Shown here: positions 1 through 7,083 of the stretch, one piece after another
How positions within the stretch are numbered: position 1 is the stretch's first letter
Layout of the letters: each line of letters begins with the position of its first letter
Origin: Ornithinibacillus massiliensis
GTDB lineage: Bacteria > Bacillota > Bacilli > Bacillales > Amphibacillaceae
Length of the DNA stretch: 64,000 nucleotides
Direction: 5' to 3'
Assembly: GCF_018310345.1 (NCBI RefSeq)
Contig: NZ_JAGXBY010000003.1
Location: forward strand, 558,001 to 622,000
Program-made: the position numbers and the translations under genes
Notes under the pieces: generated by a model
Seen by the model: the letters and a program-made list of their open reading frames with translations, nothing else
The model's database searches: none
What the model was told of the DNA's origin: nothing

Positions 1-222
1 ACTTACGATGAGAGAAATTACAAGCTAACGAAAATGTCCCATGATGAGGCTTTTGAAGAATTAACAAGATGCGCATGGACTCAATTTGACGGGAATTTAG
101 TAGAAATGTTCATTCATTTGTTAACGGAGTTAGAGCTACCAGAGAACTGGTATGATACGTATAATATCAATTTTATCGAAAAAATGTATAAGCCATTCGA
201 TACGCCTTCAGATTTTTTATAA
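1..222 (+). CDS. HD-GYP-type phosphodiesterase, C-terminal end (partial)
   Basis: The frame is open from base 1, so the start lies outside the window and only the last 73 codons are visible. The segment RCAWTQFDGNLVEMF matches the closing helices of HD-GYP domains, which hydrolyse cyclic di-GMP or related nucleotides. The metal-binding HD residues and the GYP motif would lie upstream, so activity cannot be judged. The gene ends 23 bp before a terminator hairpin and is convergent with the next gene. An ATG at base 34 is internal and is not a start. Family call is by motif recognition from a short piece. Confidence 0.7.
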   Translation, partial: TYDERNYKLTKMSHDEAFEELTRCAWTQFDGNLVEMFIHLLTELELPENWYDTYNINFIEKMYKPFDTPSDFL

Positions 223-244
223 TAGCTAGATTAAAGTATGTAGA

Positions 245-276
245 GCGAACAAAACCATTTGTTCGCCCTATTTTTA
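245..276. terminator. Terminator after the HD-GYP gene
   Basis: Perfect 9-bp stem GCGAACAAA (245-253) with TTTGTTCGC (258-266), then CCTATTTTTATTA. It lies between two convergent genes and can serve both. Confidence 0.75.
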
Positions 277-282
277 TTACCA

Positions 283-930
283 CTATAGTCGCTTTAATGC
301 ATCTTCAACTGGTGTATGCCCAGACATAATTTCTAATGTCTTCCGGTACGTCTTTTCCTCATCTAATGCTGCGACCACTGTCCTTGCTACATCCTCACGC
401 GGTATTGATGTTTTTTGAATTTCCTCGCCAACTGCAATTTTCCCTGTACCAGGTTCATTGAGTAGCAGTCCTGGACCTAGGATGGTATAGTTTAAATCGC
501 TTGCTACAAGCATTCTGTCTGCATAATGTTTAGCCACCATGTATGGTTTAATCGGACTATCTTTCCACGATTCACGGTCATATGCTTTATAAGCACTAAC
601 CATAATATATCGATTGATTCCAGCCTTTTCAGCTGCTTCCATCGACTTCACCGCACCATCTAAATCAACGAGCAATGTTTTATCTGGACCAGTGTGTCCA
701 CCAGATCCAGCCGAAAAGATTACCGCTTCAGAACCTCGCATCACTTCTGCAAGCTCCTCTACACTCTCTTCCAAATTCGCTATAGCCGCCTTCACACCAG
801 ATGCTTTCAATTGCTCTGCCTGCTCCTCGCTACGAACCATAGCAGTTAACTCGTGCTTATTACTTTCTTGAAGGAACTTCACAATATGTTTTCCAACCTG
901 ACCATTTGAACCGATAAGAAATACTTTCAT
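283..930 (-). CDS. NAD(P)-binding SDR-family protein, YhfK-like
   Basis: 215 residues. An N-terminal Rossmann motif, GSNGQVGKHI at about residues 8-17, is followed by an acidic/basic cofactor region, the segment FSAGSGGHTGPDKTLLVDLD, and YMVAKHYAD with the Tyr-x3-Lys pair of atypical short-chain dehydrogenases (NmrA/NAD-epimerase-like). It closely resembles Bacillus subtilis YhfK as I remember it, including length and the LNEPGTG segment. Substrate is unknown. The ATG at 930 has an AAGGGAG ribosome site. It faces away from the GyrI-like gene across a 190-bp gap. It is probably a cytosolic NAD(P)H-dependent reductase or epimerase, but no partner gene points to a pathway. Confidence 0.85.
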   Translation of the reverse strand: MKVFLIGSNGQVGKHIVKFLQESNKHELTAMVRSEEQAEQLKASGVKAAIANLEESVEELAEVMRGSEAVIFSAGSGGHTGPDKTLLVDLDGAVKSMEAAEKAGINRYIMVSAYKAYDRESWKDSPIKPYMVAKHYADRMLVASDLNYTILGPGLLLNEPGTGKIAVGEEIQKTSIPREDVARTVVAALDEEKTYRKTLEIMSGHTPVEDALKRL

Positions 931-1072
931 GTTTGAAAACTCCCTTCACTATGGATAGTTATATTGTTTCAAAAGAAGGCAGTTTTATCAAAGATATTGC
1001 TTTCGTATTACGCTCTATTAAAAACTTCCTGATAATTTTAAAAAATATTATGAAAAAAATTTTAAAGCATGT

Positions 1073-1087
1073 TACATTCGAAATGTA
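1073..1087. promoter_or_regulatory. Small palindrome upstream of the GyrI-like gene
   Basis: TACATT-CGA-AATGTA, arms of 6 bp, 34 bp upstream of the ATG at 1121 and in a position that could overlap a promoter. Possible operator; no regulator is identified. Confidence 0.35.
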
Positions 1088-1120
1088 CCAAATAATATAT
1101 GAGGAAAGGAAGAATTAGTA

Positions 1121-1567
1121 ATGGAATATAAAATAGAAACCCTCCCCAATTATCGGATTGCTTATAAGAGGCGGATTGGTCCATATGGACCCGAAAATAT
1201 TAACGTGATGACTGAATTAAAAGGTTGGGCTAGTGCGAGAAATCTTCTTCAATCATCTATTCTGTATGCAGTCCCATTAGACAATCCAGAGTCTACAAAA
1301 CCTGAAGACTGTCGATTTGATGCTTGCATCGTAATCGATAACAATTACCCATTAGATAATACAATTAGCGAACGTGACCTCCTTGGTGGAAGATACCTTA
1401 TGTTTAAAATCAGGCATACAACGGAAGCAATACAAGAGGCATATACTAAGCTGCATACTTGGATACAAAAAAGTGGATATCAGATGGATAACAAACCGAT
1501 TATGGAACGATACAAAGCGGACCTATTGAAAAACCATTACTGTGAAATATGCGTGCCAATTAAATAG
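1121..1567 (+). CDS. GyrI-like small-molecule-binding domain protein
   Basis: 148 residues. The pattern IAYKRRIGPYG near the N-terminus, a central DACIVIDNNYPLD segment and a GGRYLMFKIRHT strand match the GyrI-like (AraC effector-binding, SHS2) fold. Here it stands alone, with no helix-turn-helix. Known members bind hydrophobic ligands or inhibit gyrase; some hydrolyse small molecules. The ATG follows GAGGAAAGG. The gene is single and followed by a weak inverted repeat (GGAGGT 1575-1580 with ACCTCC 1602-1607). The next gene is a PadR regulator, but the 174-bp gap and that gene's own promoter argue against an operon. Confidence 0.75.
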   Translation: MEYKIETLPNYRIAYKRRIGPYGPENINVMTELKGWASARNLLQSSILYAVPLDNPESTKPEDCRFDACIVIDNNYPLDNTISERDLLGGRYLMFKIRHTTEAIQEAYTKLHTWIQKSGYQMDNKPIMERYKADLLKNHYCEICVPIK

Positions 1568-1629
1568 TAGCTTGGGAGGTTTGTCTTCACTTAACTAGAT
1601 GACCTCCATGTAATAAGAAGATTTTTTAC

Positions 1630-1725
1630 CCTTGCATTACAAGATAGCATATGTTATTCTACACATATACTTTGTATTGCAAGGTATTTTTTTAAATCCT
1701 ACAACCCTTGTATTACAATATAGCA
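1630..1725 (+). promoter_or_regulatory. padR promoter with three operator-like repeats
   Basis: A sigma-A promoter TTGCAT (1632-1637), 17-bp spacer, TATTCT (1655-1660) precedes the PadR gene. The motif CCTTG(C/T)A(T/A)TACAA occurs three times: 1630-1643 direct over the -35, 1671-1684 inverted, and 1706-1719 direct next to the ribosome site. The two direct copies agree at 18 of 20 positions when extended. Autoregulation by the downstream PadR protein is inferred. Confidence 0.6.
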
Positions 1726-1741
1726 AAGGAGGTCACGTAAT

Positions 1742-2086
1742 ATGTCAACAACCCAAATGCTAAAAGGCATTTTAGATGGTTGTATTCTTGCAATCATAAA
1801 AGATAAGGAGGTATATGGTTACGAACTAGCCGAAAAGCTTGAGGAATACGGCTTTCAATCCTTCGGTGAAGGTACCATATATCCATTATTAATGCGTATG
1901 CAGAAAGAAAAGCTGGTCACCTCCACATTAAGAAAATCTACAGCTGGACCTCGCAGGAAATATTATTCTTTGACGCCTAAGGGCGAACTGGAACTGGCAG
2001 AGTTTATGGAGCGTTGGGACTACTTACAGTCCAATGTAAACAGAGTACTTAAACATGAATTCAAAGGAGAAGATAACCATGCATGA
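1742..2086 (+). CDS. PadR-family transcriptional regulator
   Basis: 114 residues, the usual length of the short (subfamily 2) PadR proteins. The winged helix is visible: ILAIIKDKEVYGYELAEKL (helices 1-2), SFGEGTIYPLLMRMQKEKLV (recognition helix) and a wing containing GPRRKYYSLTPKG. The C-terminal helix is short. The start has a strong AAAGGAGGTCACG site. The gene overlaps the following HAAS-domain gene by 8 bp, the typical PadR plus membrane-partner pair in Bacillales. Three copies of a near-palindrome upstream suggest autorepression. The inducing signal is unknown; cell-envelope stress is common for such pairs. Confidence 0.93.
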   Translation: MSTTQMLKGILDGCILAIIKDKEVYGYELAEKLEEYGFQSFGEGTIYPLLMRMQKEKLVTSTLRKSTAGPRRKYYSLTPKGELELAEFMERWDYLQSNVNRVLKHEFKGEDNHA

Positions 2087-2834
2087 ACTATCAAACAAAA
2101 GCAAGACCTTCATAGAAGATCTACGGGTTTATTTATTTTCTAGTGGAAAGAAGTCCAAAGAAATCGAAGCGATTATAGAGGAATTGGAAACACATTTAAT
2201 TGAAGCAGAAAAAAGAGGAAAACCTATTGAAAAAATAGTTGGTAACTCCCCGAAGGAATATATGCAGATGATTGCCGATGAAATGAAGATCGACTTACGG
2301 TCATGGCTAAAATACATCTTTATGATCATCGTTGGCTCATTCTCTTTTACTATTTTTAAAGATGCATTAGCAGGGGCAGGTTCGTTATCCTATTCCATAC
2401 TAGAAATAATTGGTCATATCGTAATTGCAGGAATTTTTATTGTCACTCTTTTTCTAGCATTTCGATATATCGCTAGTCATTATCTTTCAAACCTGAACCA
2501 GTTTCTCTTGTTACTGATTGTAACGTTAGTCCCTATCGGATTGTATGTTGGGTTAATTTTTCTTAATCGCTCAGTAGAAACTCCAGTTATGGAAATTGGA
2601 CAAACTGGGACAATGATTATAACAGGAATAATGGTGTTATTTATCATTTGCCTTTCCATTTGGGCTAAAACAGCAATTCTAATTGCAATTGTTGCCTTAC
2701 TTGTTTTACCAGATTATTTACTTAGTAAAACGGCATTAGATGCTGAAATGCAACTAATCGCAAGTAACATTATCTTAATAGTTGGGATAGGTATTTATGT
2801 ATGGATTAATAATCTTAAATATAAGCATAGCTAA
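2079..2834 (+). CDS. HAAS-domain membrane protein, PadR partner
   Basis: 251 residues from the ATG at 2079, chosen over the in-frame ATG at 2055 because AAAGGAG lies 8-10 bases before it. Residues 1 to about 75 are soluble and helical, with the HAAS/DUF1700-like pattern (SKEIEAIIEELETHLIEAEK, then a glycine and the MQMIADEM helix). About six hydrophobic segments follow from residue 85 on. In this arrangement the soluble part is believed to contact the PadR protein or an ABC partner and the membrane part to sense the envelope; that is inference. No ABC transporter adjoins. Followed by a terminator at 2849-2886. Confidence 0.75.
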   Translation: MHELSNKSKTFIEDLRVYLFSSGKKSKEIEAIIEELETHLIEAEKRGKPIEKIVGNSPKEYMQMIADEMKIDLRSWLKYIFMIIVGSFSFTIFKDALAGAGSLSYSILEIIGHIVIAGIFIVTLFLAFRYIASHYLSNLNQFLLLLIVTLVPIGLYVGLIFLNRSVETPVMEIGQTGTMIITGIMVLFIICLSIWAKTAILIAIVALLVLPDYLLSKTALDAEMQLIASNIILIVGIGIYVWINNLKYKHS

Positions 2835-2848
2835 TTGAACAGCAAACG

Positions 2849-2886
2849 GGAAGGTTCCATGTCTATGGGAACTTCCTCTTTTTCTC
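2849..2886 (+). terminator. Terminator of the padR-HAAS operon
   Basis: GGAAGGTTCC (2849-2858) pairs with GGAACTTCC (2868-2876) with one bulged G, then TCTTTTTCTC. Confidence 0.65.
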
Positions 2887-2967
2887 TATCCAAGTAAATT
2901 TTGCTGTATAGACAGAAACCTTATAACAAAGCATAAACTATATATTGTCAATCAAGGGGAGTCTTAC

Positions 2968-3921
2968 ATGAAAATCCGGTTTGGTTATGTTGCAAACGCA
3001 CTTGGCTTATGGGATGCTAGCCCTTCTAAAACACTGACCTTTAAACGATATTCTGCTCTTCCTAAGCATGAACGGCTAGCTACATTACAAGCAGTCACAG
3101 CACAGAATTTACAGCACACGAAGCGAATTCTATACTATAATATTGCACACGAAATTGAGCTCTATCGTTTCTCAAGTATGCTTGTCCCTTTGGCTACACA
3201 TCCCGATGTACGCTGGGACTTCATTACGCCCTTTAAGAATGAGTGGGAAGAATTAGGTCAACTAATCAAGAGATACAAGATACGAACAAGCTTCCATCCC
3301 GGACAATATACCCTCTTTACCAGTCCAAGAAAGGAGGTTACGTTAAATGCAGCGGCGGATATAGAGTATCATTATAAAATGCTTGAAGCAATGGATATCC
3401 TAGAAACATCCATTATGAATATTCATATTGGTGGTGCATATGGAGATAAAGAGCATAGTTTAGTGAGATTTCACAAAAATTTAAGGAGTCTGCCTGATGA
3501 CATTAAATATTTCATGACACTAGAGAACGATGACAAAACCTATAATATCAAGGAAACATTAGATGCTTGTGAAAAAGAAGAGATTCCGATGATCCTGGAT
3601 TACCATCATTACATGGCCAATAAAGGGGACGCCGAACTGGAAGACTATTTAACTCGGGTTTTTAATACTTGGAATCACCGAGACATTCCGCCAAAAGTAC
3701 ATATCTCTTCACCAAAATCAGAATCAGCCTTTCGTTCACATGCTGATTATGTTGATGTTGAATTTATACTTCCATTTTTAAAAATCGCAAAGGCCCTAAA
3801 TCGAGACTTTGACATCATGATCGAAGCAAAACAAAAGAATCTTGCTATGCTTCAATTAGTTGATGATATTGCCAAAATCCGTGGAGTAAAGCGAACCTCA
3901 GGAGCCTCGATAGTTTGGTAA
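2968..3921 (+). CDS. uvsE: UV damage endonuclease UvsE
   Basis: 317 residues; closely resembles B. subtilis UvsE (YwjD, about 320 residues). UVDE enzymes are TIM-barrel, divalent-metal endonucleases that nick 5' of pyrimidine dimers and 6-4 photoproducts, starting repair without UvrABC. Metal and catalytic positions are all present: H110 in SFHPGQY, H153 in NIHIGG, E186 in LENDD, D211 with H213/H214, H245 and K250 in HISSPK, H258, and E286 in MIEAKQK. The start follows AAGGGGAG. The gene ends 10 bp from the convergent SAP-domain gene. No LexA box is visible in its own upstream region. See the paralog at 4573. Confidence 0.95.
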   Translation: MKIRFGYVANALGLWDASPSKTLTFKRYSALPKHERLATLQAVTAQNLQHTKRILYYNIAHEIELYRFSSMLVPLATHPDVRWDFITPFKNEWEELGQLIKRYKIRTSFHPGQYTLFTSPRKEVTLNAAADIEYHYKMLEAMDILETSIMNIHIGGAYGDKEHSLVRFHKNLRSLPDDIKYFMTLENDDKTYNIKETLDACEKEEIPMILDYHHYMANKGDAELEDYLTRVFNTWNHRDIPPKVHISSPKSESAFRSHADYVDVEFILPFLKIAKALNRDFDIMIEAKQKNLAMLQLVDDIAKIRGVKRTSGASIVW

Positions 3922-3931
3922 TATATCTAAT
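3922..3931. other. 10-bp junction of convergent uvsE and SAP genes
   Basis: No terminator hairpin is visible between these stops, so transcripts of the two genes may overlap at their 3' ends. Confidence 0.4.
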
Positions 3932-4498
3932 TTAACTGGGATTATATTGGTTACTTCCTGGGCGTTTTTTTATTTCATTCCAGGCCTCAATCGCCTTTTC
4001 GCGACTTTTCCCTTGATTTTTTGGATCAGCATAATAATCACGAATAAACCGATTATATTCAAATTGAGGTGCAATTTCCTTTTTATAGGAAGGGTCTTTC
4101 TTTCGTTCTTCCTCTTCATACCAAGCTTCTACTGCATCACGATATGTATTACCGACATTCGTCTTAAAATAGTTTTGAATATGAGTAGAGAAATGAAAAT
4201 TGGGAATAATCGTCTTAAAGAATGCTCTGACAGTTTGACTACAACGGTGATTTTCTGTAATAACTGTTTCTAGAGATAGCTGGGAACTGAGGACTCCCTC
4301 TGCCTTTTGTCTCGACTTTCTATCAGGCTTTAGTATCTCCCCTGTACGAAGGAAAGTTTCGATTCGATTGGAAATCTCGAGCTTAGAACCAGTTGCGCTT
4401 ATCCCATGTTCTCTACAGAATACTTGTAACTCTTCCTTTAGCCAATAAAAATCTTTATACCTATCCACATGCAATTTTTTTGATAATTTCGGTCTCAA
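3932..4498 (-). CDS. SAP-domain protein (DUF6434-like), SOS-controlled
   Basis: 188 residues from a TTG at 4498 that has GGAGGTG six bases upstream. The ATG codons at 4519 and 4546 are rejected because they fall in the -10 box and the -35 box of the gene's own promoter. Residues 17-51 (YWLKEELQVFCREHG and SKLEISNRIETFL) form a SAP-type helix-extended-helix, a DNA or RNA binding motif. The C-terminal half carries FSTHIQNYFKTNVGNTYRDA and FNRFIRDYY-like helices that I associate with DUF6434. It lies between two UvsE paralogs, convergent with the first and divergent from the second. A role in damage handling is inferred from context and the LexA box. Confidence 0.75.
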   Translation of the reverse strand: MRPKLSKKLHVDRYKDFYWLKEELQVFCREHGISATGSKLEISNRIETFLRTGEILKPDRKSRQKAEGVLSSQLSLETVITENHRCSQTVRAFFKTIIPNFHFSTHIQNYFKTNVGNTYRDAVEAWYEEEERKKDPSYKKEIAPQFEYNRFIRDYYADPKNQGKSREKAIEAWNEIKKRPGSNQYNPS

Positions 4499-4517
4499 AC
4501 TATGCACCTCCACATTC

Positions 4518-4546
4518 ATTATAGAACATTCGTTCTCTTTTAACAA
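4518..4546 (-). promoter_or_regulatory. LexA (SOS) box inside the SAP-gene promoter
   Basis: On the minus strand TTGTTA, exactly 17 bp, TATAAT form a near-consensus sigma-A promoter (4546 to 4518). The spacer contains AGAACATTCGTTCT (4523-4536), fitting the Bacillus LexA/DinR core GAAC-N4-GTTC. The start site would fall near 4511, leaving a leader of only about 13 bases that begins at the ribosome site. The same box is 37 bp upstream of the divergent UvsE paralog and may control it too. Confidence 0.85.
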
Positions 4547-4572
4547 TATATTTTTACAAGAGGTGACACATC

Positions 4573-5538
4573 ATGACACTTGTACGACTTGGTTATGTAG
4601 CCATGAGCATGGAATTGAAAAACGCATCTCCATCTCAAACAATGACTTTTACGCAATTTCAAAAAATAGCGGACCGAGATGCAGCCATTCGAAAATTAGA
4701 ACGAATTGCACGCTCAAACCTAACGAATACATTGCGATTACTAAAACATACTGTTGCATCCGAAATCCACTTTTACCGATTAACTTCAAGACTGATTCCA
4801 CTAGCATATCATCGGGAGCTTTTGGACTGGGATTTTATCATGCCAATAAAAGATTTATTAAAGGAAATTGGTACATATATTCAAGAGCACCAGTTACGGG
4901 TCGATTTCCACCCAGATCACTTTGTGTTACTTAACTCCCCTAATAAAGATGTGTTTCACCAATCAATCCTAACCTTGAAAATGCATTATTTGATTTTAAA
5001 GGCAATGAAAATAGACCGTACCCATCGCTGTGTTATACACGTTGGGGGCAAATATATGGATAAGGAAAAATCTTTGGAGCAGTTTATAGAAACCTGGATG
5101 GATGTTCCAACAGGTATCCAGAAGCTAATTATGTTAGAAAATGATGATACCTCATTTACATTAGAGGATATGCTTTACCTTTGTCAGAAGCTTAATATCC
5201 CACTTGTCTTTGACTACCACCACCATCTAGCCCTACATCAAGATTCGAATTGGCAGCGGCACTGGGATAGTATCGTACAGTCATGGGAACATTCTCCACT
5301 GCCTATTAAGATGCACATATCTAGTCCAAAAAGTGAGAAAAGTTTTCGTCACCATGCTGATTACATCGATAGCAAGCTCTTTTTTGACTTTTTACATGAA
5401 ATAAAGGGGTCCATCCCCCAAATTGATTGTATGATTGAAGCAAAGCAAAAGGATAAAGCGCTGTTTAAGCTAATGGAGGAAATTAAAAATCGGGATGATG
5501 TTGAAGTGGTTGATGGCTCTTCTTTCAACCTAAAGTAA
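4573..5538 (+). CDS. Second UvsE-type UV damage endonuclease (paralog)
   Basis: 321 residues; a diverged paralog of the UvsE encoded at 2968. All metal and catalytic positions align: H113, H156, E189, D214, H216/H217, H248, K253, H261 and E289. The surrounding sequence differs widely, for example VAMSMELKNASPSQTMTF against VANALGLWDASPSKTLTF in the first copy. It is preceded by AGAGGTGACAC and shares an intergenic region with the divergent SAP gene, which holds a LexA box. It is probably an active endonuclease with the same or a shifted lesion preference. Because the two copies are so different, an old duplication or acquisition is more likely than a recent tandem event. Confidence 0.88.
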   Translation: MTLVRLGYVAMSMELKNASPSQTMTFTQFQKIADRDAAIRKLERIARSNLTNTLRLLKHTVASEIHFYRLTSRLIPLAYHRELLDWDFIMPIKDLLKEIGTYIQEHQLRVDFHPDHFVLLNSPNKDVFHQSILTLKMHYLILKAMKIDRTHRCVIHVGGKYMDKEKSLEQFIETWMDVPTGIQKLIMLENDDTSFTLEDMLYLCQKLNIPLVFDYHHHLALHQDSNWQRHWDSIVQSWEHSPLPIKMHISSPKSEKSFRHHADYIDSKLFFDFLHEIKGSIPQIDCMIEAKQKDKALFKLMEEIKNRDDVEVVDGSSFNLK

Positions 5539-5654
5539 ATTGCCGCTTAAGCTATTTTGGGCATTATTTTTAATATGATGGAGCATATGCTATAGTCTAG
5601 AGGAAGGTAGGTAAATACGTTGTTCTCCTTCTACCGTTTTGGAATGGAGTGTAA

Positions 5655-6278
5655 ATGGTGATCAAACATGTAATTTTTGACTTTGACGGAACACTTGTCG
5701 ATTCACTTGAAGTATTAATATCCAGCTGGAATAGTCTTTGTAAGAAACATAATCTAAAAGAAATAAAGCATCATGAAATACCTGTCCTCAAACAACTTTC
5801 ACTTAAGCAAAGGATGAAGCATGTAAATTTTTCGATGTTTAAACTACCTATTATCGCACCGAAATTATATAAATTATATCAAGAATCGTTACACGAGCTA
5901 CGTTTATTTGATGGAATGAAGTCTACCTTACAACAGCTTGATCGTAAAGGCTATAAAACTAGTATCATCTCCTCTAATTCAAGAGATAATATTATCCGTT
6001 TCTTAAAACGCAATGAGGTCACAACGATCGAACGTGTCTTATGTTCTAGTAGTATCCTTGGTAAAGATAAGCTCATCGATAAATATCTTAGTGAACATAA
6101 GTTACATCCGTCTGAAGTAATTTATATCGGGGATGAACAAAGAGACATCCTTGCCTGTAAAAAATCAGGGATTAAAATTATCTGGGTTGGCTGGGGATAT
6201 GATTCCATTGAAGCGATTGAAAAGCTAAAGCCCGACTTTCAAGCCAAAACGCCAGATGATATTTTAGCAATAATTTAA
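5655..6278 (+). CDS. HAD-superfamily hydrolase, phosphoglycolate-phosphatase-like
   Basis: 207 residues with all four HAD motifs: DFDGT with the catalytic aspartates D9 and D11, S106/S107 in IISSNSRDN (motif II), K137 or K139 (motif III) and GDEQRD with D160 and D164 (motif IV). A helical cap lies between motifs I and II, as in subfamily IA phosphatases such as Gph, PpaX and YfnB. Substrate is not predictable. An ATG is used (5655), with GGAATGGAG upstream; a GTG two codons away is also possible. Its own terminator follows at 6283. Proximity to the repair cluster is suggestive, since Gph clears phosphoglycolate from DNA-end processing, but the gene is a separate unit. Confidence 0.88.
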   Translation: MVIKHVIFDFDGTLVDSLEVLISSWNSLCKKHNLKEIKHHEIPVLKQLSLKQRMKHVNFSMFKLPIIAPKLYKLYQESLHELRLFDGMKSTLQQLDRKGYKTSIISSNSRDNIIRFLKRNEVTTIERVLCSSSILGKDKLIDKYLSEHKLHPSEVIYIGDEQRDILACKKSGIKIIWVGWGYDSIEAIEKLKPDFQAKTPDDILAII

Positions 6279-6282
6279 GACT

Positions 6283-6330
6283 TACCCTCAGAGTAGAAGC
6301 AGATATATAATCCCTGAGGGTAGCTTTTCT
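6283..6330 (+). terminator. Terminator of the HAD gene
   Basis: TACCCTCAG (6283-6291) pairs perfectly with CTGAGGGTA (6314-6322), followed by GCTTTTCTTTCC. Confidence 0.75.
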
Positions 6331-6340
6331 TTCCATTTCC

Positions 6341-6375
6341 ATTTAAAAACACGCTACAACGAAATTCTAGCGTGT
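6341..6375 (-). terminator. Terminator overlapping the DinB-like stop codon
   Basis: ACACGCTA (6349-6356) pairs with TAGCGTGT (6368-6375); read on the minus strand it ends in GTTTTTAAAT. The stem includes the stop codon (6367-6369). Confidence 0.8.
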
Positions 6376-6882
6376 TCCGTAAGCCCATCTTCCCATAATC
6401 TCTTTAATTTGTTCAATATGCCGTTGTTCATGCAATGGTACTGTCTCAACCCACTGGTGTAAGGAAAGTAAACCAAACCTAGGATGGACAACTGATTTTT
6501 CATTTAGTACAGTACAATCTTCCAAGCTATCCATCGTTTCATGTAATTTTTTCCTAGTATTTCTCAACATGTCAACCATCTCTTGCAACTCAAACGGGCC
6601 ACCACCTGGCTCTACTACCTTTGGTGCATGTGCCTTCTTCGACCGATCTAAAATTAGCTTAATATCTTTCGGATCACTCTTCGTACTGTTATCCTCCCGT
6701 AACCCATACTTCACCGCTTTTATCGTTGCAAGTTCGAATAATGCTAGATGATGGCAAACCTGAGCAACGCTCCACTTTTCTTCATTAGGTGTCGCATTAA
6801 ATTGCTCAAAGCTTAATCCTTCAATCAATCGCAGTAGCGCTCCTCTTGTTTCCTGGAAATAATCTGTAATCACCTGACTCAT
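6367..6882 (-). CDS. DinB/YfiT-like putative metal-dependent protein
   Basis: 171 residues from the second ATG (6882), which has the better-placed AAGGAGG. It is a four-helix-bundle DinB_2 protein: WSVAQVCHHLALFE carries the first metal-ligand histidine (near residue 45), and LHEQRHIEQI near residues 150-159 carries the other two. Such proteins are predicted metal-dependent hydrolases or thiol transferases (bacillithiol S-transferases among them). The substrate here is unknown. Despite the family name there is no link to DNA polymerase IV. It is a monocistronic gene with its own terminator. A second DinB-like gene lies at 59874. Confidence 0.85.
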   Translation of the reverse strand: MSQVITDYFQETRGALLRLIEGLSFEQFNATPNEEKWSVAQVCHHLALFELATIKAVKYGLREDNSTKSDPKDIKLILDRSKKAHAPKVVEPGGGPFELQEMVDMLRNTRKKLHETMDSLEDCTVLNEKSVVHPRFGLLSLHQWVETVPLHEQRHIEQIKEIMGRWAYGTR

Positions 6883-7083
6883 CATAATCCTCCTTGAAGG
6901 CGTCTAGTAAAAGTCCCTTCTTGAATCCATTCTAAAATTTTCAGGGTGACATGATTGCCACCTACATACACATTATTCCAATTAGGATATGTATATGCTT
7001 ATAAGTTGGCATGGATATTGAGTCAGGAGGAGAAAAATAGAATAGGCCTATAGCTAAGGGCAGTCACCCGGGACTGCTCTTCC

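Noticed and set aside
933-1118. Open frame of 61 codons before the GyrI-like gene
   Set aside because: No ribosome site, low-complexity AT-rich codons, and it covers the expected promoter and a palindrome.
1575-1607. Terminator after the GyrI-like gene
   Set aside because: Only six paired bases with a 21-base loop and no T run directly after it.
4499-4546. N-terminal extension of the SAP protein from ATG 4519 or 4546
   Set aside because: Both codons fall in the promoter boxes; the TTG at 4498 has the ribosome site.
4563-4934. Frame of 123 codons overlapping the second UvsE gene
   Set aside because: It lies in another frame of a gene with complete catalytic motifs and shows no recognisable domain.
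7059-7080. Terminator after the quinone reductase gene
   Set aside because: The GGGCAGTC/GACTGCTC stem is imperfect and lacks a T run on the minus strand; noted only as possible.
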